From assembly GCA_017432405.1 (NCBI GenBank), contig JAFRJF010000123.1:1-7038 (forward strand): 7,038 bases of DNA, written 5' to 3'. The notes under the pieces are model-generated. The model saw only the letters and a list, made by a program, of their open reading frames with translations, did no database searches and was not told where the DNA came from. Source of the DNA: Clostridia bacterium. Lineage in GTDB: Bacteria; Bacillota_A; Clostridia; Christensenellales; Aristaeellaceae. A program made the translations under genes and the position numbers. Shown here piece by piece: positions 1-4,906 of the stretch; position 1 is the first letter of the stretch; every line of letters begins with the position of its first letter.

Positions 1-143
1 AAGTCTCATATACATCACCCGATACTATTATAACATACCGTGGCATAACGTGTAACTATATATTCTAATATTGACAAAAAAATAACGCTCCACTCGGCGT
101 TTTCTCTGTCTTGCTTGCTTACTTGCTGTCAAACACCCGGGAG
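1..143. other. AT-rich upstream spacer, no gene seen
   Basis: I see no convincing coding sequence or RNA gene here. The first 80 bases are AT-rich, unlike the GC-rich genes that follow. A consensus -35 box (TTGACA, 71-76) has no matching -10 at the usual distance, so I do not call a promoter. A short TTGC-type tandem repeat lies at about 110-126. The stretch is probably the tail of an intergenic region downstream of a gene outside the window. Confidence 0.5.
77..107. terminator. Possible weak bidirectional intrinsic terminator
   Basis: AACGC (84-88) and GCGTT (97-101) can pair around an 8-base loop. A run of A (77-82) lies on the left and TTTTCTCT (100-107) on the right, so either strand would give a short stem followed by a U-rich tail. 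The stem is only 5 bp, so the call is tentative. It may end a rightward transcript coming from before the window. Confidence 0.3.
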
Positions 144-198
144 GACCTCATCCGACCCGCTTTGCGGGCCACCTTCCCCATCGGGGGAAGGCTTTTTT
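144..198 (+). repeat. Solo arm of the hairpin repeat family (copy a)
   Basis: This stretch matches one arm of the composite repeat at 3326-3721. It has the GACCTCATCC box (144-153), a variable hairpin CCCGC-ttt-GCGGG (156-168), then CCACCTTCCCC and GGGGAAGGCTTT. The reverse complement of 3401-3520 has the same order of blocks, including the CCCGC/GCGGG hairpin with a different loop. The inner conserved core and the ACTGATTTGT terminus of the larger copies are absent, so this is a solo or decayed arm. Confidence 0.75.
172..198 (+). terminator. Intrinsic terminator formed by the repeat arm
   Basis: CCTTCCCC (172-179) pairs perfectly with GGGGAAGG (184-191) around the loop ATCG, followed by C and six T (193-198). 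This is the standard layout of a Rho-independent terminator for rightward transcription. It probably insulates the promoter at 226-254 from an upstream gene outside the window. Confidence 0.7.
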
Positions 199-225
199 GA
201 ACCGTCTACGTGTTTTTTTACTGTC

Positions 226-254
226 TTGCAGACCTCGGCTGAACGTGGTATAAT
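226..254 (+). promoter_or_regulatory. Sigma-A-like promoter for the yybS-rplI-dnaB operon
   Basis: The -10 box is a perfect TATAAT (249-254) preceded by TGG (246-248), which makes an extended -10. A -35-like TTGCAG (226-231) lies 17 bases upstream; it matches the consensus only at TTG, but an extended -10 tolerates that. Initiation is expected near 261, giving a leader of about 27 bases before the TTG start at 288. Confidence 0.75.
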
Positions 255-275
255 GGATGCAGAAAGACTGTATAT

Positions 276-290
276 GGAGGCAAGAATTTG
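276..290 (+). promoter_or_regulatory. Ribosome binding site fixing a TTG start
   Basis: GGAGG (276-280) lies 7 bases before the TTG codon at 288-290. No ATG in this frame is as well placed, so the site decides the start. A TTG start after a strong Shine-Dalgarno sequence is common in Firmicutes. Confidence 0.75.
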
Positions 291-1385
291 GATTCCAGAG
301 AGGTTGCAGTTGCAGAATCGGGTCGCGGGCCCCTGCTGGGCAGCGTCATACTGGCGCTGGTCGTCGGGGCGGTGCTGCCGATCGTCGCGCTCATACAGAT
401 ATCGCTGCTGGTGCCCACGCTGATGCTGGGGGGCATCGTGGCCGCGCATTTGGGCGCAAAGGCCGGCTGGATCCCGGTGGGGGCGCTGGCCGTGGCGGCA
501 GGGTTGTCCACAGGCCTGCTGATGGGCGGCACGGTCGCGGTGGTGCTGGTCGTGGCGTCGCTGGCGCCGTCGGTGATGGTGGTGTTCGGCGCGACGGGGA
601 AGCGGCCCTTTTTTGAACAGATGAACGCGGGCGTGATCGCCTTTGGGGGCGGGCTGCTGGCCGCAATGCTGATCGCCTATGCCGCCTTCGGCAGCGGCAT
701 GGTCGCCAAGTTCGTGGACGTGCTGCGCGCCGAATACAACCGCATGCCCGACGCGGCCCTCCAGCCCATGGTGGACGCTGTGAACGCCATGCTGCCGGCG
801 GCCGGCGGGGTGCGCGGCCTGTCCATGACGGTGACCGATTTTCGCGGCCAGCTGTCCGGCGTGCTGGACCTGATGCAGCAGACCTACGCCCAGGTCATGC
901 CGGGGGCCCTGCTCAGCGGGGCGATACTCTCCGGCGTGTTGAGCGTGCTGTGGGCGAACTGGACGATGGCGCGGCGGGGCATGGCCACCAACGAGAGCTT
1001 TGTGGGCATGAGCGGCTGGTTTATGCCGGCGCATATTACCTTTGGCGCGCTGGGGCTCTGGGCTGTGGGCCTGATCCTGTTGCTCTCCGGCAGCGCCAAC
1101 GGCCCCACCGTGTACATGACCATCGCCCAGGCGGTGGGGGCGGCCTTCGCCGTGCAGGCGCTGTGCGCGCTGAACCGGCGGATGCTGCGGGCGGATCGCC
1201 CGCTCAGCCGTCGCAGGCTGCTCATAGGGCTTTTGTGCGTGGCCGCGCTGCTGATGCGGAGCCTGGGCTCGGCGCTGGCCTATGTGGGCGTCGCGTCGGC
1301 GCTGTTCGGCTCCCATGGGGCCCTTCGCCGCTGGACGCAGAACCGCCCGAAGGATCCCACCGACGACGAAGGTTCGGATGAATGA
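288..1385 (+). CDS. DUF2232/YybS-type polytopic membrane protein
   Basis: Predicted integral membrane protein of 365 residues. About eight hydrophobic segments are visible, roughly at residues 15-38, 40-58, 62-100 (probably two), 113-135, 203-225, 247-268, 274-295 and 309-340. A soluble stretch of about 65 residues (138-202) separates the two halves, and the C-terminus is polar and acidic (residues 350-365). Hydrophobic pattern, size and position directly before rplI and dnaB fit the DUF2232/YybS family. Its function is not established; a transport role has been guessed from the fold. B. subtilis YybS is shorter, near 310 residues. The TTG start at 288 is chosen from the GGAGG 7 bases upstream. 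It is the first gene after the operon promoter and ends 22 bases before rplI. The gdpP gene usually found next to yybS is absent. The family call rests on context and topology more than on a diagnostic motif. Confidence 0.65.
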   Translation: MDSREVAVAESGRGPLLGSVILALVVGAVLPIVALIQISLLVPTLMLGGIVAAHLGAKAGWIPVGALAVAAGLSTGLLMGGTVAVVLVVASLAPSVMVVFGATGKRPFFEQMNAGVIAFGGGLLAAMLIAYAAFGSGMVAKFVDVLRAEYNRMPDAALQPMVDAVNAMLPAAGGVRGLSMTVTDFRGQLSGVLDLMQQTYAQVMPGALLSGAILSGVLSVLWANWTMARRGMATNESFVGMSGWFMPAHITFGALGLWAVGLILLLSGSANGPTVYMTIAQAVGAAFAVQALCALNRRMLRADRPLSRRRLLIGLLCVAALLMRSLGSALAYVGVASALFGSHGALRRWTQNRPKDPTDDEGSDE

Positions 1386-1407
1386 CGAACAAGAGGAGGC
1401 ATTGGTT

Positions 1408-1860
1408 ATGAAGGTTATACTGCTTCAGGACATCAAGGGCACCGGCAAGAAGGATCAGATCGTGGAGATCTCCGACGGCTACGCCCGCAACTACCTGCTG
1501 CCCCGCAAGCTGGCGAAGGAGGCCACCGCCGAGGCGCTGAATTCGCTGGAGCGCGCCAGGGGCGCGGACCGTCACCGCGAGGAGGTTCGCCGCCAGCAGG
1601 CCGAGACCCAGTCCCGGGAGCTCAAGGGCAAGGTCATCCAGCTGGAGGTTCGCGGCGGCGAGAACGGCAAGCTGTATGGCTCCGTCACCAACGACCAGAT
1701 TGCCAGCGCCCTGAAGGCCCAGCACGGCATCGAGGTGGACAAGCGCAAGCTGGAGCAGGAGGAGCCCATCAAGTCCGCGGGCCAGTCCTTCGTCACGCTG
1801 AAGCTGTACCCCGGCATCTCCACGCGGATGATCGTCAACGTGAAGGTGCTGACGAAGTAA
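1408..1860 (+). CDS. rplI: 50S ribosomal protein L9
   Basis: L9 binds 23S rRNA near the base of the L1 stalk and helps keep the reading frame during translation. The protein is 150 residues, normal for bacterial L9. The N-terminal rRNA-binding domain has the family signature at about residues 10-40: MKVILLQDIKGTGKK at the start, then ISDGYARNYLLPRKLA, with the conserved GYARNYL core. A long charged connecting helix spans about residues 42-78. The C-terminal domain includes GKLYGSVTNDQIA. The ATG at 1408 is chosen because AGAGGAGG (1392-1399) lies 8 bases upstream and the conserved N-terminus begins exactly there; the frame is open further upstream, but that part overlaps the previous gene. 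It lies 22 bases after the DUF2232 gene and 105 bases before dnaB, so it is probably co-transcribed with both. Confidence 0.97.
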   Translation: MKVILLQDIKGTGKKDQIVEISDGYARNYLLPRKLAKEATAEALNSLERARGADRHREEVRRQQAETQSRELKGKVIQLEVRGGENGKLYGSVTNDQIASALKAQHGIEVDKRKLEQEEPIKSAGQSFVTLKLYPGISTRMIVNVKVLTK

Positions 1861-1893
1861 TACATATCAATGTGGCGTCTGTTCAGCCGGTGC

Positions 1894-1911
1894 GGCGGCC
1901 TCCGGGCCGCC
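1894..1911 (+). other. GC hairpin with UCCG loop between rplI and dnaB
   Basis: GGCGGCC (1894-1900) pairs perfectly with GGCCGCC (1905-1911) around TCCG. As RNA this is a C(UCCG)G loop, a member of the very stable UNCG tetraloop class. No T-run follows, so a classic terminator is unlikely. It may protect or separate the rplI and dnaB parts of the message, or attenuate readthrough. Its role is inferred from structure and position only. Confidence 0.5.
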
Positions 1912-1965
1912 ATCGCGTCGCCTGCAAGGGCAACGCGCGCCTGAACTGCTGCCCGAGGAGTTGCT

Positions 1966-3324
1966 ATGGAGCAGTACATGCCACAGCCGGATTTGGCGCG
2001 CACGCCGCCCAACCATCCGGAATCCGAGCGCAGCGTGCTGGGCGCGATGATACGATCCAGGCAGGCCTGCCAGGTGGCCGTCGAACGCCTGAACCCCGGG
2101 GATTTTTACGATCCGGCCAACCGGGAGATCTTTGCCGCCATGAAGGACATGGCCGGCGAGTCCCGCCCGGTGGACCTGGTGACCCTGGACGCCGAGCTGA
2201 CCCGCAGGGGACGCCTGGACGCCGTGGGCGGCGCCGCCTACCTGGTGGAACTGACCCAGGGCGTGCCCTCCTCCGCCAACGTGCAGGCCTACATACGCAT
2301 CGTCGATGAGAAGTCCACGCTGCGCCGCCTGATTGCCGCCGCCGACCAGATCCTTCAGGACAGCTATGCCGGACAGAAGGAGAACCAGGAGATCCTGGAA
2401 GGCGCGGAAAAGGCGATCTACGACATCACCATGCGCAAGGGCGGCGAGGAGCTTCAGCCCATACAGCCGGTGCTGGTCAACACCTTCGAGAAGATCGAGC
2501 AGCTGGTGAAGAACCACGGCCGCATCGAGGGCGTGCCCACCGGCTATACCGAGCTGGACGAGATGCTGACGGGCCTGCACCCGGGCGAGCTGGTGCTGGT
2601 GGCCGGGCGTCCCGCCATGGGCAAGACCAGCATCGGCATGAACTTCGTCGAAAACGCGGCCATACGCGCCGGCAAGAAGGCGGCGGTGTTCTCGCTGGAG
2701 ATGCCCGCCGAGCAGCTGGCCATGCGCATGCTCTGCACCGAGGCCCGGGTGGACATGCAGCGGGTGCGCCGCGGGCAGATCGAGGACGAGGAATGGGAGC
2801 GGCTTTGCGACGCGCTGGTCACCATTGGCCCGTCGGATATCTACATCGACTGTACCCCCGGCATCACGGTTCCCGAGGTGCGCTCGAAGGCCCGGCGCCT
2901 CCAGCTGGAGCACGGGCTGGACCTGATCATGATCGACTACCTGTCGCTGATGACGGCCACCGGCAAGACCGGCAGCCGCCAGGAGGAGGTCTCCCAGATC
3001 TCCCGCACGCTGAAGGGCCTGGCCATGGAGCTGGGCGTGCCGGTGATCGCCCTGCAGCAGCTCTCCCGCGCCCCCACGGGCCGCGCGAACCACAGGCCGC
3101 TGCTCTCGGACATCCGCGAATCCGGCGCCATCGAGCAGGATGCCGACGTGGTCATGTTCATCCACCGCGAGGACTACTATGACCCGGACACCCCGGACAA
3201 GAACATCGCCGAGCTGATCATCGCCAAGCAGCGCAACGGCTCCCTCGGCACGGTCAAGCTGGGCTGGAAGGGCGAATACACCTGGTTCATGGATCTGTCG
3301 CCAAGGCCGAAGGAAGCGGTGTAA
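1966..3324 (+). CDS. dnaB: Replicative DNA helicase DnaB
   Basis: Hexameric helicase that unwinds the parental duplex at the replication fork by ATP hydrolysis and recruits primase (called DnaC in B. subtilis). 452 residues, normal length. The N-terminal primase-interacting domain begins at PPNHPESERSVLGAMI (14-29) and runs to about residue 115, followed by a linker helix region. The RecA-like domain begins near PTGYTELDEML (191-201). It shows Walker A GRPAMGKTS (214-222), the catalytic-Glu motif FSLEM (242-246, E245), Walker B LIMIDYL (320-326), a DNA-contacting stretch SQISRTLKGLA (343-353), SDIRESGAIEQDADVV (381-396) and the arginine-finger region KQRNGSLGTV (421-430). S327 stands where most DnaB proteins have Gln (DYLQLM). 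The ATG at 1966 follows GAGGAG (1955-1960) by 5 bases. The stop codon is the first codon of a 13-bp inverted repeat. It is last in the yybS-rplI-dnaB operon. Confidence 0.97.
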   Translation: MEQYMPQPDLARTPPNHPESERSVLGAMIRSRQACQVAVERLNPGDFYDPANREIFAAMKDMAGESRPVDLVTLDAELTRRGRLDAVGGAAYLVELTQGVPSSANVQAYIRIVDEKSTLRRLIAAADQILQDSYAGQKENQEILEGAEKAIYDITMRKGGEELQPIQPVLVNTFEKIEQLVKNHGRIEGVPTGYTELDEMLTGLHPGELVLVAGRPAMGKTSIGMNFVENAAIRAGKKAAVFSLEMPAEQLAMRMLCTEARVDMQRVRRGQIEDEEWERLCDALVTIGPSDIYIDCTPGITVPEVRSKARRLQLEHGLDLIMIDYLSLMTATGKTGSRQEEVSQISRTLKGLAMELGVPVIALQQLSRAPTGRANHRPLLSDIRESGAIEQDADVVMFIHREDYYDPDTPDKNIAELIIAKQRNGSLGTVKLGWKGEYTWFMDLSPRPKEAV

Positions 3325-3360
3325 CTACTGATTTGTCGCAGCTCGATAAATCAGTAGTTA
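3322..3360 (+). terminator. Perfect inverted repeat at the dnaB stop codon
   Basis: TAACTACTGATTT (3322-3334) and AAATCAGTAGTTA (3348-3360) are exact reverse complements. Inside, a G-U pair and TCG/CGA (3336-3338 with 3344-3346) extend the stem to about 17 bp with loop CAGCT. The dnaB stop codon TAA is the first three bases. A G-rich tract rather than T follows, so it is not a textbook terminator, though the operon most likely ends here. The inner TACTGATTTGT is also the terminal repeat of the composite element that follows. Confidence 0.5.
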
Positions 3361-3384
3361 GGGGTTAGGTTTTAGGGATTAGGG
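3358..3384 (+). repeat. TTAGGG-like G-rich tract
   Basis: Four irregular TTAGGG-like units stand in a row: TTAGGGG, TTAGG, TTTTAGGG and ATTAGGG. The four G-runs (4, 2, 3 and 3 G) could form a two-layer G-quadruplex in the coding-strand RNA or DNA just past dnaB. Only short spacers separate the runs. It sits between the dnaB hairpin and the first arm of the composite repeat. Confidence 0.6.
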
Positions 3385-3436
3385 AATATAGCGGGCGCAA
3401 CCAAAAGCCTTCCCCTTCAGGGGCATCGAGCGCCCG

Positions 3437-3461
3437 GAAAACAGTCCAGTGGACTGTTTTC
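3437..3461. repeat. Perfect 11-bp hairpin nested in the left arm
   Basis: GAAAACAGTCC (3437-3447) and GGACTGTTTTC (3451-3461) pair perfectly around AGT. The hairpin lies between the CCTTCCCC/GGGG box and the GGAAGGTGG box of the left arm. The solo arm (144-198) and the second large copy (6874-7038) do not have it, so it looks like an arm-specific insert. Confidence 0.7.
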
Positions 3462-3715
3462 AGCGAGATGGGGCCGGTAGGCCCGCGGAAGGTGGCCCGC
3501 GTAGCGGGTCGGATGAGGTCGTTCCCCCTGCGGTAACGGTGGTTTGCACGCTTCCTTTCAGGAGAACGACCTCATCCGTCACGGCGCTGGACGCTTCGCT
3601 AGGCCTTCGGCCACGCGCCGCGCCACCTTCCGCCCAAGGGCATGGCTACGCACACCCTGAACCGGCAGCTTCGCTGCCTGGTGAAGGCTTTTGGAGGCCG
3701 CATCTCCCCAACAAA

Positions 3716-4276
3716 TCAGTATTTGCCGAGCTTTTCATTCAGCTTCCGATAGATATTCGCCATGAACGGCTCTTCCTTGTTGTCGGCGGCCTGATCCAGC
3801 GGCAGCCAGGCTACGGCGCTGTTTTCGTCGGGCTTGGGGCGCAGGGGCTGGGCGTCGTCGGCTTCCAGAAGATAGGTGACGTTCAGGTGCAGGTGGGCGG
3901 AGACAAATTGGCCCCGCTTCACGTGGGCGTTGACGGGCAGGATCTCCACGGAGTAGATGGACCGGGTGACGGGCCGCAGGGCCTCGATGCCGGTCTCCTC
4001 CCGGGCTTCGCGCAGGGCGACGGCCATAAGGTTGCTCTCCCCGTCGGCGTGGCCTCCGGTCCAGGCCCAGGTTTTGTAGATGTTGTGCCAGGCCATCAGC
4101 GCATGGGTGCGGGCTGGGTTCACGATCCAGGAAGAAGCCGTAAAATGGGCGAAGGGGTTTTCCCGGGTCAGGGGCGTGTCCAGGCGGTCGAGGGCGATGA
4201 GCAGCAGCTCCCGGTCCCGGCGCTCCTGGTCGCCGCAGGGGGTAAAGGCCTCCAGGGCGCGGCGCAGATTGTCCAT
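3716..4276 (-). CDS. Nudix hydrolase
   Basis: Predicted hydrolase of a nucleoside diphosphate linked to another moiety; the substrate cannot be told from the sequence. 186 residues. The N-terminus is helical and charged (about 1-35), then HFTASSWIVN (44-53), a strand with MAWHNIYKTWAWTGGHADGE (61-80) and the Nudix box, in which REAREETG (89-96) carries the metal-binding glutamates. The GGHADG variant marks a known Nudix subgroup. Aligned on the canonical box, the first Glu is shifted one residue: E80 is followed by S81 where Glu is usual. The ATG at 4276 is chosen because AAGGAGAG lies 6 bases upstream on this strand, although the frame is open to 4375. A good promoter lies at 4304-4332. Its last codon and stop lie inside the terminal repeat of the composite element. 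It is divergent from tagD. Confidence 0.88.
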   Translation of the reverse strand: MDNLRRALEAFTPCGDQERRDRELLLIALDRLDTPLTRENPFAHFTASSWIVNPARTHALMAWHNIYKTWAWTGGHADGESNLMAVALREAREETGIEALRPVTRSIYSVEILPVNAHVKRGQFVSAHLHLNVTYLLEADDAQPLRPKPDENSAVAWLPLDQAADNKEEPFMANIYRKLNEKLGKY

Positions 4277-4290
4277 GGCGATCTCTCCTT
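4274..4290 (-). promoter_or_regulatory. Ribosome binding site fixing the Nudix start
   Basis: On the minus strand AAGGAGAG (4290 to 4283) lies 6 bases before the ATG at 4276. The longer open frame would start upstream of the promoter at 4304-4332 and has no such site, so the internal ATG is preferred. Confidence 0.8.
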
Positions 4291-4303
4291 GCCTTTTTCT
4301 GAC

Positions 4304-4332
4304 AGTATAACCCATATCGAGCGTTTTTTCAA
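4304..4332 (-). promoter_or_regulatory. Sigma-A-like promoter for the Nudix gene
   Basis: On the minus strand TTGAAA (4332 to 4327) and TATACT (4309 to 4304) are separated by exactly 17 bases. Both boxes match the consensus at five of six bases. Initiation is expected near 4297, about 20 bases before the ATG. The site occupies most of the 82-base gap to the divergent tagD, so the two promoters may interfere. Confidence 0.7.
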
Positions 4333-4347
4333 TCCTTATGAATCCAT

Positions 4348-4361
4348 GGAGGTATCCTATG
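4348..4361 (+). promoter_or_regulatory. Ribosome binding site fixing the tagD start
   Basis: GGAGG (4348-4352) lies 6 bases before the ATG at 4359. The in-frame ATG at 4338 has no such site and would add seven residues before the conserved MKRVITYGTFD start, so 4359 is preferred. I find no clear rightward promoter for this gene in the gap. Confidence 0.8.
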
Positions 4362-4754
4362 AAGCGCGTAATCACCTACGGCACCTTTGACCTTCTGCAC
4401 TATGGTCACATCAACCTGCTGCGGCGGGCGAGGGCGCTGGGCGACTATCTGATCGTGGCGCTTTCCACGGACGAATTCAACAGCCGGGAAAAGCACAAGC
4501 GCTGTTACTTCTCCTATGACGAGCGCAGGCTGCTGCTGGAGGCCATACGCTATGTGGACCTGGTCATTCCCGAGGAGAGCTGGGAACAGAAGCGCACGGA
4601 TATCCACCTGTACCACGTGGATACCTTCGTGATGGGGGACGACTGGGAGGGCAAGTTTGATTTTTTGAAGGAGGAGGGCGCTGAGGTGGTGTACCTGAAC
4701 AGGACGCCCGAGATATCCACCACGCAGATCAAAAACGACCTGAACCGGGGATAA
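4359..4754 (+). CDS. tagD: Glycerol-3-phosphate cytidylyltransferase (TagD type)
   Basis: Transfers CMP from CTP to glycerol 3-phosphate, giving CDP-glycerol and pyrophosphate, the activated glycerol donor for teichoic acid and related surface polymers; cytosolic. 131 residues, against about 129 for B. subtilis TagD. The single nucleotidyltransferase domain fills the protein: ITYGTFDLLHYGHINLL (5-21) with the HxGH motif at 14-17, the MGDDWEGKFDFLK block (92-104), and the second signature RTPEISTTQIK (115-125), where the family often reads RTEGISTT. The substrate is assigned by family; related enzymes using other polyol phosphates are possible. No other teichoic acid gene is near, so it appears to be a single-gene unit facing away from the Nudix gene. 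A short hairpin CGGGG/CCCCG (4746-4759) spans its stop codon, with no T-run behind it. Confidence 0.88.
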   Translation: MKRVITYGTFDLLHYGHINLLRRARALGDYLIVALSTDEFNSREKHKRCYFSYDERRLLLEAIRYVDLVIPEESWEQKRTDIHLYHVDTFVMGDDWEGKFDFLKEEGAEVVYLNRTPEISTTQIKNDLNRG

Positions 4755-4823
4755 CCCCGACGGTTAACCTTAAATAACGATTGTTCTTTACCTGTACGCG
4801 AAAAGGGTTTAATGTCGCCGCGC

Positions 4824-4853
4824 TGGAAAAGACACGCCCGGTTCTGCTATGAT
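4824..4853 (+). promoter_or_regulatory. Candidate extended -10 promoter for the GGDEF gene
   Basis: TATGAT (4848-4853) preceded by TGC (4845-4847) forms an extended -10. A weak -35-like TGGAAA (4824-4829) lies 18 bases upstream. Initiation would fall near 4860, leaving a leader of about 46 bases. The -35 is poor, so the call is moderate. Confidence 0.45.
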
Positions 4854-4879
4854 CCGGTATTGAGTATGATTAGCAGAAC
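4841..4879. promoter_or_regulatory. Perfect 9-base dyad, possible operator
   Basis: GTTCTGCTA (4841-4849) and TAGCAGAAC (4871-4879) are exact reverse complements separated by 21 bases. The left half overlaps the start of the candidate -10 box, and the dyad centre (4860) falls at the expected transcription start. If that promoter is real, the transcript would lack the left half, so the dyad suits a DNA-binding regulator better than an RNA hairpin. No regulator gene is next to it. Confidence 0.45.
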
Positions 4880-4906
4880 TTCCTGGGAAGGGAAAGCGCG
4901 AGGCGC

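Larger units (their letters stand above)
3326..3721. mobile_element. Composite hairpin repeat, MITE-like (copy b)
   Basis: The whole stretch between dnaB and the Nudix gene is this element; I see no gene in it. TACTGATTTGT (3326-3336) and ACAAATCAGTA (3711-3721) are 11-base perfect terminal inverted repeats. Nested inside are CCAAAAGCCTTCCCC (3401-3415) against GGTGAAGGCTTTTGG (3680-3694), 14 of 15 paired; GGAAGGTGG (3487-3495) against CCACCTTCC (3623-3631); and GGATGAGGTCGTTC (3511-3524) against GAACGACCTCATCC (3564-3577). The core 3527-3555 recurs with two mismatches, reversed, at 7010-7038. Local hairpins include 3437-3461, 3496-3508, 3602-3612 and 3664-3678. No transposase gene is present. 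Repetition inside the window is seen directly; mobility is inferred, and a non-mobile structured intergenic repeat is the alternative. Confidence 0.65.

Noticed and set aside
71..99. Promoter starting with consensus TTGACA at 71
   Set aside because: At 16-18 bases downstream the sequence is GC-rich with no -10-like hexamer.
129..1316. Long minus-strand open frame opposite the DUF2232 gene
   Set aside because: It is very rich in His, Arg, Gln and Ala with no domain pattern, as expected for the antisense of a GC-rich membrane gene; the plus-strand frame has a promoter, a ribosome binding site and membrane segments.
1867..3165. Minus-strand open frame of 432 codons opposite dnaB
   Set aside because: DnaB on the other strand is unmistakable; the antisense frame has biased composition and no recognisable motif.
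3401..3694. CRISPR array
   Set aside because: The repeats are inverted, differ in spacing and contain complementary hairpins; there are no regular direct repeats with unique spacers and no cas gene.
4338..4358. Upstream ATG at 4338 as tagD start
   Set aside because: It has no Shine-Dalgarno sequence, and GGAGG at 4348-4352 serves the ATG at 4359, where the conserved N-terminus begins.
3449..4390. Plus-strand open frame of 313 codons across the repeat and the Nudix gene
   Set aside because: It starts in hairpin repeat sequence and continues antisense to the Nudix gene, which has its own promoter, ribosome binding site and motif.
4746..4759. Terminator after tagD
   Set aside because: CGGGG/CCCCG can pair around the stop codon, but the stem is only 5 bp and no T-run follows, so I leave it as a note in the tagD entry.
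4755..4906. c-di-GMP riboswitch upstream of the GGDEF gene
   Set aside because: I do not see the conserved core or stems of a GEMM-type riboswitch; only the 9-base dyad and a candidate promoter are supported.
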